This document shows, piece after piece, positions 25,696 through 34,515 of a stretch of DNA of 64,000 nt. This DNA is from JAWKWH01 sp963669415 (lineage in GTDB: Bacteria; Pseudomonadota; Alphaproteobacteria; Rhizobiales; Rhizobiaceae). The stretch spans positions 1,054,001 to 1,118,000 of the forward strand of contig CAXXPS010000001.1 in NCBI GenBank assembly GCA_963669415.2, read 5' to 3'. Below the pieces are notes generated by a model. That model saw nothing but the letters and a program-made list of their open reading frames with translations, was not told the origin of the DNA and made no database searches. Every line of letters begins with the position of its first letter. The first letter of the stretch is position 1. Position numbers and translations under genes: made by a program.

Positions 25696-26205
25696 ACGTT
25701 TTACTAACTGCGCGTCAAGCCTTGTCGTCCAACAAGTGTGATCATTGAATTATTTGATACGGTTGGATTGGCGGCCGCCAGTGCTCGTAACGGCGTGTTC
25801 CGTTGAGCGGAATTTTAACAGGCACAACGAAGGAAATTGGACCGTTTCGGCAAAAAAGTGGCGCTCTAATCACCACTACTTGCGGGCTCGGGCAACACAT
25901 GCATATTCACCCGAAAGGCAACACCGAAGAAGTGCGCAACTGCGGCGGTCTACAACTAAAAGTATAAATTACGCGTTTTGGGAGTCATTTACTTCCAGAA
26001 CAAGTAAGAGTTTGGATTTCAATCCGTACATCATGTTTTTTCAATGAGGAAGATTGCCAAAGGTGCCGACGAATCGAATACATTTGGCTATACACGTAGT
26101 TCCGAATAGTCGAATTTAGTATTCAATCTTGTCTGCATTTGCTTTTGACGGTGCTTCAGCCTAACATCAGTTTTTGCTTAAATAGATATTGGGAAGGAGA
26201 CCAGC
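25696..26205. other. Intergenic region, no gene recognised
   Basis: About 510 bases between the divergent GntR operon and the tail-collar gene. An open frame of 100 codons (25745-26047) lacks a ribosome-binding site and has arginine/serine-rich composition without any family pattern. The last 15 bases hold the gggaaggaga ribosome-binding site of the next gene. Confidence 0.6.
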
Positions 26206-26736
26206 ATGTCGGAGCCTTTTGTCGGACAGATCTACCTCGTTGGATACAATTTCGCTCAACGTGGCTTTGCTTTTTGTGATGGTCAGTTGCTGCCAATTTC
26301 CCAAAATACGGCGCTATTTTCGCTGCTGGGAACCATGTATGGCGGTGACGGCCGGTCGACGTTTGGGCTGCCGGATCTGCGCGGTAGATGCGCTGTGGGC
26401 ATGGGCAATGGCCCAGGATTGAGTAGCTACCGAATTGGCCAAAAAGGTGGTGAAGAAACCACTACTTTGACGGTCAATGAGATGCCTTCACACAATCATA
26501 ACATGCAAGGAACAAACCAGATCGGAAATTTGACTGGCCCGGGATCAGACCTGCTTGCCAAAACCGAGGGGCTGGCTGGAGATCCGCGATTGTATCATGA
26601 CGGCCCTCCGAACGTCACGATGGATCCGCTCGCAATTACCAATACCGGTGGCGGCCAGGCACACAACACCATGCAACCCTATCTGGTGCTCAATTACGAG
26701 ATTGCGCTGACGGGCGTATTTCCGTCGCGCAGTTAG
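26206..26736 (+). CDS. Phage tail-collar domain protein (microcystin-dependent protein type)
   Basis: 176 residues. Typical tail-collar pattern: EPFVGQIYLVGYNFAQRGFA, FCDGQLLPISQNTALFSLLG, TMYGGDGRSTFGLPDLRGR, then the His-rich loop NEMPSHNHNM and the C-terminal QPYLVLNYEIALTG. In phages the fold contacts host surface sugars; free-standing bacterial copies are exported or surface proteins of poorly known role. A strong aaggag ribosome-binding site precedes it. It is followed by a Tat protein and a GNAT enzyme, an association seen for such genes in many bacteria. Confidence 0.9.
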   Translation: MSEPFVGQIYLVGYNFAQRGFAFCDGQLLPISQNTALFSLLGTMYGGDGRSTFGLPDLRGRCAVGMGNGPGLSSYRIGQKGGEETTTLTVNEMPSHNHNMQGTNQIGNLTGPGSDLLAKTEGLAGDPRLYHDGPPNVTMDPLAITNTGGGQAHNTMQPYLVLNYEIALTGVFPSRS

Positions 26737-26796
26737 GTCGATCTTGAAGGGGCCGAACTGCCGCATACAACCAATCGATATCAAACTGGAATCGAC

Positions 26797-27252
26797 ATGG
26801 CCGAATTATTACGAATTAACCGCCGGACTTTTGTTGCAGGACCCTTGGCTTTAGGAGCGCTCGCAACTGCGCCGATATTGACTGCCTCGCCGGCAATTGC
26901 AGCCTGCTCCGGTGAGCATGGATTTTCGACAAGCCGTTGGACAACCGTTTCTTTCGGCGAACTTGGTGCGCTTGTTGGCGACCATTTCAGTCTAAAAACC
27001 AAAGGCTTTGGCAGAACACAATTGGCGCTGTCATCCGTGGAGGAAACAGTCTCCGGCCCCGGCCGGCCGAAGGATCTCGCACGCGAAGAGGGAATCGTGG
27101 CCCATTTCACAAGTGCGGACATGCGCAAACTGGCAGATCGCGGTCACCAAACATATTGCATTCGTCACGGATCCCTTGGAAGCGCGGACCTTTTCATGGG
27201 GCCCGTTTATGACAAAAATGGCCGTCAAGTCATGGAATTGATTCTGAACTGA
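26797..27252 (+). CDS. Tat-exported small protein of unknown function
   Basis: 151 residues. A twin-arginine signal (INRRTFVAGPLALGALATAP, cut after SPAIAA) is followed by a mature domain of about 115 residues rich in beta-type segments: TTVSFGELGALVGDHFSLKT, LALSSVEETVSG, and YCIRHGSLGSADLFMGPVYD near the end. The segments GDHF...L..V and LGSADLFMGPV loosely echo the DUF6916-type protein encoded at 27835, so both may share a fold. It sits 60 bases behind the tail-collar gene. Confidence 0.8.
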   Translation: MAELLRINRRTFVAGPLALGALATAPILTASPAIAACSGEHGFSTSRWTTVSFGELGALVGDHFSLKTKGFGRTQLALSSVEETVSGPGRPKDLAREEGIVAHFTSADMRKLADRGHQTYCIRHGSLGSADLFMGPVYDKNGRQVMELILN

Positions 27253-27322
27253 TTGAAATGGTGGCGAACAAGTCCATCGGCTTGCCCGGGCGACCGGTCT
27301 TGAAGGTAAACTCGGTCGAGCG

Positions 27323-27826
27323 TTGATTAACACGGATCAAAACAAGATCAGTTTTCGTGTCATCGGCAACGAAGACAATTTGTTCCTGCGCAGTTTGTAC
27401 GCAAGTACCCGCGAATGGGAGTTCGAGCTGACCCAGTGGTCGCCGGCGGACAAGGATGACTTTCTTTCCCGTCAATTCGAAATTCAGGACCAATATTACA
27501 AAACGACTTATCTCGGCGCTGTTTTCAGGATTATCCAACTCGACGGAGCCGATATCGGACGCCTCTATATCGACAGGCGCGACGACCACCTGCTGATTAT
27601 CGACCTGACATTGCTGCCTGGCTATCGCGGAAAGGGTATTGGCACCGATATTCTGCGAAGCCTTCTCAACGAAGCCCACGGTGGCAAGGTGCCGGTTCGC
27701 CTTCATGTCGAGCGAAACAGTCCGGCGCTGTCATTGTATCTGCGCCACGGTTTCAAAGTGACAGGGACAAACGGCAACCATTATGCGATGGAGTGGAGGC
27801 CCGATTTTGGACCTCGCGAGGTTTGA
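27323..27826 (+). CDS. GNAT-family N-acetyltransferase
   Basis: 167 residues with the acetyl-CoA loop LLPGYRGKGIGTDILRSLL (R/Q-x-x-G-x-G/A, about 105-123), preceded by the beta-bulge strand DDHLLIIDLT and followed by VRLHVERNSPALSLYLRHGF. A TTG at 27323 is the only start that leaves the N-terminal RVIGNEDNLFLRSLYASTRE helix intact. It follows the Tat protein by 70 bases. In this setting the enzyme may acetylate the tail-collar or Tat protein before export; that is speculation. Confidence 0.85.
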   Translation: MINTDQNKISFRVIGNEDNLFLRSLYASTREWEFELTQWSPADKDDFLSRQFEIQDQYYKTTYLGAVFRIIQLDGADIGRLYIDRRDDHLLIIDLTLLPGYRGKGIGTDILRSLLNEAHGGKVPVRLHVERNSPALSLYLRHGFKVTGTNGNHYAMEWRPDFGPREV

Positions 27827-27834
27827 GATGGCTG

Positions 27835-28173
27835 TCAGTTGAAAGTGCTTTCGTAGAGCATGCAGTCGTGATCCTGGCGGAAAGGCGAGAGAAACAGGTC
27901 GAACGTGCCAGTGGTTTCGTGCGTCACTTTGTAGGTACTCGATGGCAGTACCGGTTCACGAGAACCTACAAAAGTCAGCGCAAATGCCTTTCGCGGAGGA
28001 ATAATCTCCCCGTCTATTTCCAGGTGGTTGTCCCTCACGGTCGATGACGGGAACGCTTTGATATTGTCCAGGATCAACTCGACCCGGCCGAAGTCTGTCT
28101 CAAATACGAACGCACTTCCGATACATGGTTCGAAAGTTTCTTCCGTAGCGTTCATCAAGTTGATTGCCATCAC
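27835..28173 (-). CDS. DUF6916-like domain protein
   Basis: 112 residues, no signal peptide. The pattern TEETFEPCIGSAFVFETDFG, then FALTFVGSREPVLPSSTYKV, then THETTGTFDLFLSPF ending CMLYESTFN matches the small beta-barrel-like protein often found beside bacterial tail-collar genes (DUF6916). It is convergent with the GNAT gene with an 8-base gap, completing the four-gene cassette. The family label is from memory of its pattern and has moderate certainty. Confidence 0.75.
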   Translation of the reverse strand: MMAINLMNATEETFEPCIGSAFVFETDFGRVELILDNIKAFPSSTVRDNHLEIDGEIIPPRKAFALTFVGSREPVLPSSTYKVTHETTGTFDLFLSPFRQDHDCMLYESTFN

Positions 28174-28535
28174 GATCCTGTTCGTTTCCCATCACTTTTG
28201 AATATTCCACAATACCCCAATTTCACCAACATGCGGGGTTCTGACCGTTGGTAATGGGTGCGGTGACTGATTGCTTGAAATCGTGTTCCAAGAAACCGCG
28301 ATGCCTACAGCTGACACTGTGACCGGAGTTGTCCTGGGACCAAGAAGCAGGGATCGGGTCTTGCTCTCCGCTGCATCCCGGTTTTCGAAAAACTGCTTTC
28401 CTGCAACGTCTTCTTCCAGTTTGTTGACCGTTGATAATCGACATGTCGAAGTAGACCGGGCAAACCAGCAATGGCAGGTGTCTGGGAAGCTAGCGGCACT
28501 TCAACGACGACCTGCGAACGGAGATTCCAATCCGC
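28174..28535. other. Intergenic region, no gene recognised
   Basis: About 360 bases between the DUF6916-like gene and the end of the acyl-CoA ligase gene, both on the minus strand. Short open frames on both strands have no ribosome-binding site or family pattern. Confidence 0.55.
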
Positions 28536-30200
28536 CTATTTCGCCGCGGCTTTCGCCTCTTCGGCCTCCCGCAGCGACCTGCGGCTGATTTTGCCGGATG
28601 ACGTCATCTCGAAACCATCCACAAACTCAATTTCTCTCGGCGCCTTGTAGCCTGCAAGGCGGGTCTTGACGTGCTCTTTCAACGCATTCGCCAATGTTTC
28701 GTCGCCACGGACATTCGATCGGGTCTTGATCACTGCTTTAACGATCGATCCACGATCCGGGTCAGGTTTCGCGATAACAGCGACTTCGGCAACGGCCGGA
28801 TGCGACAGCAGGCACTCCTCGATTTCAGCCGGTCCGATCCGGAAACCCGAAGACTTGATGAGATCGTCGGACCGGCCCTTGTACCAGAAATATCCATCCG
28901 TATCCCGGACTGCCAGGTCATGGGTGCGCAGATAGCGCCCAAGCTTCATCTCTTTGGTCTTCTCCGTGTTGTCGAAATAGCCAAGAAACCTGGTGGGCGA
29001 GTCCTGCGGCGTAACGACCTCGCCCGGTTCACCGTCATCAACCGGCCGACCGTCGCCGTCGATCAGCAGCACTTTGTGCCCGGGATAAGCCCGCCCCATC
29101 GATCCCGGACGCCGGGGGAACAATGCGGCGCAATTGCCGATGAGGTGGTTGACTTCGGTCATGCCATAAAACTCGTTGCAAGTGACGCGGAGTTTGTTTT
29201 CAGCCCAAGCCAGCGTTTCCGAGGCAAGTGCCTCGCCACCGGTGCAGATGACCCGCAAAGCCAGATCATGATCGCGATGCGGATCCGGATGCTGGGCCAG
29301 CCGTTTGATGGCTGTCGGGGCAAGAAATGTATGCGTCACCTTGTGACGGCTCATAAACTGATAGGCATAGTCGGCGGAAAATCGGTCCAAGGAAGTAGCT
29401 ACCGGGTGGCCGGCCAACCAGGCAGGGAAGAGCATGTCGAGAAGGCCGCCCACCCAGGCCCAATCGGACGGGGACCAATAGACAGCATCCTCATCGTCCA
29501 TGGACCGGTTGAAGAACAGGTTTATGGACGGAGTGTAGGCGGCCAGAATGCGATGGCCATGCATGATCCCCTTGGGTTTGCCGGTTGAGCCGGACGTGTA
29601 CATCAAAAGCGCGGGATCGTCGGCGCCGCCGAACGAGGGTTCGAAATCCGGCGGAGGATCGATCATGGCTGCACCAAGGTCGATATCGCCCGGGCCCGGT
29701 TGCCGCATGAGGACGTGACGGAGATGCGGAAATTTTTCTGTTCGAAGCGGTGCCCATGCCTCGTTGCTGGTCAGGATCACCCCGGCACGGCAATCGTTCA
29801 TGGCATGGGCAAGGGTGTCCGGCCCGTACAGCTGCGACAGGGTAACCGCAATGCCTCCCATCTTGGCAATCGCTACATGGGCAATTCCGGTGTCGGGATG
29901 CTGACCGGTGTGGATCGCGATCGGATCACCACTGCCGTAACCGAGCTCACGAAGCGTTGCCGCCAGAGCGGTTGCTGCAGTGTCAATCTCGGCAAAGCTT
30001 TGAATGCTGACGGAACCATCCGGCGCCTCGAAAATCATCGCCGGCTTGTCGCGGTCTTCCGGACCGAGGTAGCGGCCGACCGTCGCCTTGTAGATATTGT
30101 AGTCAGAAGGCCATTCGATCGAATACTCACCCGGCCCGTGGCGAACCAAATTGAGTTCAGACAGATCATCACCGCTCAAGTTTTCGAGATAGTCGCTCAT
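28536..30200 (-). CDS. AMP-dependent acyl-CoA synthetase
   Basis: 554 residues of the adenylate-forming family. P-loop YTSGSTGKPKGIMHG (about 201-215), A5-like NEFYGMTEVNHLIGNC, the hinge block YFWYKGRSDDLIKSSGFRIG and catalytic Lys in MTSSGKISRRSLR near the C-terminus are present. Acetyl- and medium-chain ligases both share these, so the acid is not predictable, although HPDTGIAHVAIAKMGG and the overall length recall acetyl/propionyl-type enzymes. Its ATG overlaps the stop of the Zn-ribbon gene by four bases. Confidence 0.93.
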   Translation of the reverse strand: MSDYLENLSGDDLSELNLVRHGPGEYSIEWPSDYNIYKATVGRYLGPEDRDKPAMIFEAPDGSVSIQSFAEIDTAATALAATLRELGYGSGDPIAIHTGQHPDTGIAHVAIAKMGGIAVTLSQLYGPDTLAHAMNDCRAGVILTSNEAWAPLRTEKFPHLRHVLMRQPGPGDIDLGAAMIDPPPDFEPSFGGADDPALLMYTSGSTGKPKGIMHGHRILAAYTPSINLFFNRSMDDEDAVYWSPSDWAWVGGLLDMLFPAWLAGHPVATSLDRFSADYAYQFMSRHKVTHTFLAPTAIKRLAQHPDPHRDHDLALRVICTGGEALASETLAWAENKLRVTCNEFYGMTEVNHLIGNCAALFPRRPGSMGRAYPGHKVLLIDGDGRPVDDGEPGEVVTPQDSPTRFLGYFDNTEKTKEMKLGRYLRTHDLAVRDTDGYFWYKGRSDDLIKSSGFRIGPAEIEECLLSHPAVAEVAVIAKPDPDRGSIVKAVIKTRSNVRGDETLANALKEHVKTRLAGYKAPREIEFVDGFEMTSSGKISRRSLREAEEAKAAAK

Positions 30201-30568
30201 TCCTGGTCCTCCGGTCTGAGGCTTAGTGAGGGCACATCCTCTGCGACGGCTTTCAGGCGCCCCCTTGTGGCGGTTTCCGCGAGTCCTTCGGCGCGAACCA
30301 CAACGGCCCCTTCAGAGCCGTCAAATCGGGCAAGTGCAAAATCACCATCGCTGCCGGTGGTCCGAATCAGGATGGTCGCACCTCCGCTCAGTTCCTTCCA
30401 TCCCTCGGAGGGGGTGCAACAGTCCGGACACAACCGGGTAGGGGGGAACTGCGCCTGGTTGCACTGACTGCAGACCGAGGCCACGGCCTTGCCGTCACGC
30501 AACCCGTCGACCCAGGGCAACATCCACCCTTCGCCGATTGTATAGTCTAGGGAGAGCGCGATTTTCAT
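30197..30568 (-). CDS. Zn-ribbon/OB-fold protein, thiolase partner
   Basis: 123 residues. A rubredoxin-like zinc knuckle uses Cys 33, 36, 47 and 50 (CSQC and CPDC), followed by an OB-fold acyl-CoA-binding domain (ILIRTTGSDGDFALARFDGS). Proteins of this kind form complexes with thiolase-fold proteins and channel acyl-CoA. Here it lies between such a thiolase and a CoA ligase with four-base overlaps on both sides, which supports a functional complex. Confidence 0.9.
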   Translation of the reverse strand: MKIALSLDYTIGEGWMLPWVDGLRDGKAVASVCSQCNQAQFPPTRLCPDCCTPSEGWKELSGGATILIRTTGSDGDFALARFDGSEGAVVVRAEGLAETATRGRLKAVAEDVPSLSLRPEDQE

Positions 30569-31734
30569 GCGTCAGCCCCCGCGCTCAGCACCGTGACTGC
30601 GCAGGTGGTTCCAACGCCTCCGTGGGTGTCCGCCAGAGCATGGGCCATGCTGCGACGGGGTTGCAATCCGTCGTGATAGCGACCCTCCAGCAACAGAGCG
30701 CAAGTTGCCGTCTGCGCCACCCCCGTTGCACCGACGGGTGCACCCTGACCCAAAAGCCCGCCTGACAGGTTGATCGGGCGCGCACCATCAGGGTCGAAAA
30801 CGCCTTCCATGGCATCATGCACAGGGCGGCGCGAAAGACCAAGGGCATCGATCGCCTGCAATTCGGCTCCTGCGTAGGCATCGTAGAGTTCCGCCACGTC
30901 GACCGCGTCGACAGGGATTTCGGCCATGTGCAGGGCACGCCTTGCTGCCACAGTTTTGGCGGCGAACAATCCCGGATCATTACGCTGGCCCAGCGCCGGC
31001 TTGTCCGATGCCGCACCAATTCCGCTGATCAATGGTGCCAGTTTTTGACGGTTCGATGGCGCAGCGTCGGGTGCTGAAAGAATGAGTGCCGCAGCACCAT
31101 CACTCAGCGGAGAACAATGCAGGCGCCGATAGGGCGAGGCAATCATCGGGGAGGACGCGAATTCATCATCCTCATGCAGGCGCGGCAAATGAGCGTTCGG
31201 GTTAAGCAGCGCATTGCCGCGGTTCTTTTTGGCAACCGCATTCAGAACAGCGTCATCACCGTCTCGCCCAGCAGCAAACGCCTGCCATGAAAGCGCATAA
31301 AGAGCTGTTGCAGTGACGCCCGTTAATCCATCGGTCCAGAAATCGAAAGAAAAGCCATAGAGCCTGCGTATATCTTCTCCGCTCAGCGCGCTCGCTGACG
31401 GATCGACCCCGACAACTGCAACGTGGCGGGCGCGGCCCGACAGCACCCGCTCGACCCCGGCATGGACCGCAAGCTGCCCGGACGCCCCGCCGCCTTCGAC
31501 CCGCAGCGACGCTGTTCCCACAAGCCCGAGATCCTGTGCAAGGATCGAAGCTGGATTCAGCTGAAGCGTGAAGAAATCGCTCTCTGACGAGACGATCAAC
31601 GCGTCAATGTCGCTTCTTTCGATCTCCGCCATTCGAAGCGCACCCTCGAACGCTTCAGCCGCCCAGTCGCGAAACGATGTTCCATCCCGCCGCCGGCTGA
31701 ATTTTGTCAGTGATGCTCCCGCGATCAGAACCAA
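30565..31734 (-). CDS. Thiolase-fold (SCP-x/lipid-transfer type) protein, catalytic residues replaced
   Basis: 389 residues from TTG at 31734, which has GGAGG at ideal spacing; GTG at 31758 is an alternative. The thiolase outline is clear (IAGASLTKFSRRRDG, CSPLSDGAAALIL, VAELYDAYAG, LSGGLLGQGAPVGATG, TTCAVTVL). Yet the nucleophilic Cys block usually reading ACASG is EGGGASG here, and the GHP block is GAP. The enzyme therefore lacks both the acyl-accepting Cys and the general-base His of standard thiolases, as some Zn-ribbon-paired thiolase-like proteins do. It may catalyse a retro-aldol or binding function. First gene of the three-gene operon. Confidence 0.85.
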   Translation of the reverse strand: MVLIAGASLTKFSRRRDGTSFRDWAAEAFEGALRMAEIERSDIDALIVSSESDFFTLQLNPASILAQDLGLVGTASLRVEGGGASGQLAVHAGVERVLSGRARHVAVVGVDPSASALSGEDIRRLYGFSFDFWTDGLTGVTATALYALSWQAFAAGRDGDDAVLNAVAKKNRGNALLNPNAHLPRLHEDDEFASSPMIASPYRRLHCSPLSDGAAALILSAPDAAPSNRQKLAPLISGIGAASDKPALGQRNDPGLFAAKTVAARRALHMAEIPVDAVDVAELYDAYAGAELQAIDALGLSRRPVHDAMEGVFDPDGARPINLSGGLLGQGAPVGATGVAQTATCALLLEGRYHDGLQPRRSMAHALADTHGGVGTTCAVTVLSAGADA

Positions 31735-32122
31735 TATTGCCTCCGTTTCATGACGCACATTGACTCATCAAATTTGTCGCTACAAGTCTGTATTAGCCGT
31801 GAATGTGATCGCCGCGGGCCCGGAAGGGTGACCATGATTGGCCTGAACATTCTGATTTCAGGGGATTTCCTTTGGCGGTCTTCAATGGTGGTTCTGACAA
31901 TTACACCCGATCCACGCCCGGTTCGGTGCAAACCAATCCACGGTTTCCATGGACTTTCCGCTCCCATTGCGACTTGCGCGCAGTCGGCGAACACGAGCCG
32001 CTGCCTGATAGAAACGGATGCACACGGCTGTCGGACAGCAAGCAGGTTCGAATGTTGTCGGTTGACAGGTCTAATTTGTTATAACTAATGTGTCAGGGAT
32101 CGTTGATCGGGGTACCAGCCAA
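31735..32122. other. Divergent intergenic region, candidate promoter and operator
   Basis: About 390 bases between the thiolase operon and the sugar locus. TTGACA occurs at 32062 and the palindrome TTTGTTATAACTAA (32075-32088, one mismatched pair) lies 35 bases before the epimerase ATG, with GT..AC ends as in GntR/HutC sites; the GntR gene at 35406 is the natural candidate to bind it. I see no convincing gene in the remainder. Confidence 0.45.
32075..32088. promoter_or_regulatory. Candidate GntR operator of the sugar operon
   Basis: The perfect core GTTATAAC (32078-32085) is flanked by TT/AA matches. It overlaps the probable promoter of the epimerase-dhaLK-aldolase operon, which encodes its own HutC-type GntR regulator. 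Confidence 0.45.
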
Positions 32123-32968
32123 ATGAAGTTTGGAATTCACGCAGGATTGTGGATGGAGAATTGGACCGACGATCCGGCTCCCATTTTCAAGACGGCTGCC
32201 GAAATCGGCTACGATGGTGTCGAGCTGTCGCTATTGGGGATAGGTCTCGATCGCGCTGACGAAATCCGTCAGCAGGCCTCCGATCTCGGTCTGGATCTGA
32301 CCTGTTCCACCGGTCTTGGCCCTGAAGCGGACCCGACTTCGCCAGATGCAACGATTCAAGGTCGCGCGGTCGAGGCGCTGACCGAAGCGATCGAAGTGAC
32401 TGCACGTCTTGGATCCAAAGGCCTCGCCGGAGTGGTGGCAGCGCCTTGGGGGGTTTTTGATCCGGCCAACAAGAAAGCGCGGGCAGCGCAGGCCGCAGTG
32501 ACACTGTCGCGGCTTGACGGGGTCTTGGCTGATCATGGCGTCACGCTGGGTATCGAGGCGTTGAACCGGTTCGAGAGCGATCTGACTTCGACAGCAGCCG
32601 AGGCTTGTGCGATTGCGCGTGCTACTGGCTCGAAGCACATTGGTGTGTTGCTGGACAGCTTTCACATGAATATCGAGGAGAAGGATCCACCTGCGGCTTT
32701 GCGCGCAGCAGGCAGCACGCTGGTACACTATCATGTCTCCGACAACGACCGGGGGCGGCCCGGATCAGGGCGATATGATTTTCCAGCGGATGCCGCCGCA
32801 TTGGCGGAGATCGGCTATGACAGTTGGGTGGTAGCCGAGATGTTTGTCATGGCCGGCCATCCGTCAAGTCGCGATCTGAACATCTGGCGGGACATTGAAC
32901 CTGACCCGACCGAAGCCGCAGTCCTCACCCTTGCTTATCTGAAGGACGTATTTGGCCATGTCAGCTGA
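32123..32968 (+). CDS. Sugar isomerase/3-epimerase (xylose isomerase-like TIM barrel)
   Basis: 281 residues from ATG at 32123 (MKFGIHAGLWMENWTDDPAP). Metal-binding residues of the family can be seen: Glu in LGIEALNRFES, Asp and His in LLDSFHMNIEE, His in VHYHVSDNDRGRPGSGRYDF, and Glu in SWVVAEMF. These match the D-tagatose/D-psicose 3-epimerase type. It is first of a tightly overlapping gene series with a DhaKL-type kinase and an aldolase, so it probably converts one ketose or ketose phosphate to the form that the kinase accepts. GTG at 32090 would add 11 residues. Confidence 0.88.
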   Translation: MKFGIHAGLWMENWTDDPAPIFKTAAEIGYDGVELSLLGIGLDRADEIRQQASDLGLDLTCSTGLGPEADPTSPDATIQGRAVEALTEAIEVTARLGSKGLAGVVAAPWGVFDPANKKARAAQAAVTLSRLDGVLADHGVTLGIEALNRFESDLTSTAAEACAIARATGSKHIGVLLDSFHMNIEEKDPPAALRAAGSTLVHYHVSDNDRGRPGSGRYDFPADAAALAEIGYDSWVVAEMFVMAGHPSSRDLNIWRDIEPDPTEAAVLTLAYLKDVFGHVS

Positions 32969-33497
32969 GGCGTTCTTCACGGCACTCAACTCCCGCTATT
33001 TGCAAGAAGCGGATGGGTTGAATGCGCTTGATGCGGCGGTCGGAGACGGTGACCACGGCACGACCATGCTGCGCGGGTTGACAAAGGCCGTGGCGGCCGA
33101 AGACGGAAAACGCGCCAAAGCCTTCATGCGAGCCTCGGGTGGAGCGGCAGGCACGCTTTTTGGATTGGTCATCCTGGAGATCGAAGCCCATCTTGATTCA
33201 GGTGCGCCTCTCCACGCGGGCTTGGCCCGAGCCTGCACCCGCGTCTGCGATCTAGGCGATGTGGCGGTGGGCGACAAAAGCATGGTCGATGCACTGCGTC
33301 CGGCAGTGGATGCGCTTCGTAATGGCGGGATTTCGGATGCCATCCAGGCAGCCCGGACAGGACGCGATTCCACCAAGGATATCCCCGCCAGGCGCGGCCG
33401 CGCGCAATATGTCGAGGGCGGTGGTCGCGGACATCTGGATCCCGGCGCAGTCTCGGTCGTATTCCTGCTCGAAACGTTGGCTGATGTGGCGTCATGA
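32958..33497 (+). CDS. DhaL-type kinase subunit (nucleotide-binding)
   Basis: 179 residues. The helical-barrel ADP/Mg site signature GDGDHGTTM is at about 28-36 (AAVGDGDHGTTMLRG), followed by ASGGAAGTLFGLVI and VGDKSMVDALRPAVDA, then GAVSVVFLLETL. It transfers phosphate to the ketose held by DhaK. The ATG at 32958 lies inside the epimerase gene (11-base overlap); a TTG at 32952 in the same frame has a better spaced AAGGA. No PTS-type DhaM is nearby, so the phosphate donor is expected to be ATP. Confidence 0.9.
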   Translation: MSAEAFFTALNSRYLQEADGLNALDAAVGDGDHGTTMLRGLTKAVAAEDGKRAKAFMRASGGAAGTLFGLVILEIEAHLDSGAPLHAGLARACTRVCDLGDVAVGDKSMVDALRPAVDALRNGGISDAIQAARTGRDSTKDIPARRGRAQYVEGGGRGHLDPGAVSVVFLLETLADVAS

Positions 33498-34513
33498 AGA
33501 AGCTCTTCAACAGCGCTGAGAGCATGGTTGACGATATGCTGGACGGTTATGTGAGCGCGTTTCCGCAGGTACAGCGTGGCGCAATTGACCCACGCGTGAT
33601 CATACGTGCCAAGCACCGCAAGGATCCCGACGAGAAGGTCACGCTGCTGATCGGAAATGGCTCCGGGCACGAACCTATCGCGATGGGATTTGTCGGTCAG
33701 GGCTTGCTCGATGCCAATGTGGTCGGGGATGTTTTTGCCGCCCCGTCAGCGGATCTGATCCTGGACGGCATCACCGAAGTGACGGGCAAGGCCGGCTCGA
33801 TACTCCTGATCTCCAGCCATTCCGGTGACCTGATCAACGGGCGTGCGGCGGTGATGATGGCAGAGGATATGGGGATCCGCACCGTGCCTTTGCCGATGTA
33901 TGACGACATCTCTTCGGCTCCGCCAGAACGCAAGCACGACCGGCGCGGCGCACCGGGTACGATGTTCATCTACAAGATCCTTGGCGCTGCAGCTGAGAAG
34001 GGCGTTGCGCTGGATGAACTCCTGGCTCTTGGCGAAGCCGTGCGCGAACGCCTTGTGACATTGGCTGCGGCAGTCACTCCTCCCGTGTCACCGCTGACCG
34101 GAGACAAGATGTTTTCGCTGCCGGACGATGAGATCTATCTGGGCATGGGAGTGCATGGCGAACCAGGTGTGGGACGGGCAAAGGTTGGGCCCGTGCGTGA
34201 TCTGGTGGCGCGGATGGTCGAAGCGCTCTTGGCGGACCGGCCCATGGCTCGTTCGTCAAGGACTTGCGTCATCGTAAACGGAATGGGCGGCACGACGATG
34301 ATGGAACTCCTGACCATTTGGGAGGAAACGCGCAAAGCGCTCGCCGCCCACGAAATTACGCCGGTCGCACCGATGCTGGGAAGCTATGTCACCACGCAGG
34401 AAATGGGCGGCTTCTCGATTTCCTTTCTGGAGCCGACAGATGAGATGCTGGCGCTTTGGTGCGCTCCTTCAGACACGCCGTTTTTTCCCGCAATCCGGAT
34501 GGAGGCCAGCTGA
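33494..34513 (+). CDS. DhaK-type ketose kinase, substrate-binding subunit
   Basis: 339 residues. GNGSGHEPIAMGFVG (about 55-69) and the second histidine block LGMGVHGEPGVGR (about 215-227) form the site that binds the ketone covalently through His. Four-base ATGA overlap with dhaL suggests a heterodimer. Family members act on dihydroxyacetone but also on erythrulose and other short or branched ketoses. With a LacD-like aldolase next to it, the product here is likely a ketose phosphate longer than three carbons. Confidence 0.9.
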   Translation: MKKLFNSAESMVDDMLDGYVSAFPQVQRGAIDPRVIIRAKHRKDPDEKVTLLIGNGSGHEPIAMGFVGQGLLDANVVGDVFAAPSADLILDGITEVTGKAGSILLISSHSGDLINGRAAVMMAEDMGIRTVPLPMYDDISSAPPERKHDRRGAPGTMFIYKILGAAAEKGVALDELLALGEAVRERLVTLAAAVTPPVSPLTGDKMFSLPDDEIYLGMGVHGEPGVGRAKVGPVRDLVARMVEALLADRPMARSSRTCVIVNGMGGTTMMELLTIWEETRKALAAHEITPVAPMLGSYVTTQEMGGFSISFLEPTDEMLALWCAPSDTPFFPAIRMEAS

Positions 34514-34515
34514 AC

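Noticed and set aside
25745..26047. 100-codon frame in the intergenic region
   Set aside because: No ribosome-binding site, no family pattern, composition of random sequence.
26206..28173. Prophage remnant
   Set aside because: Only the tail-collar domain is phage-like; no structural, packaging or integrase genes are near, and the cassette is typical of chromosomal copies.
28671..29588. Plus-strand frame of 305 codons
   Set aside because: Antisense to the acyl-CoA synthetase gene; no start signals.
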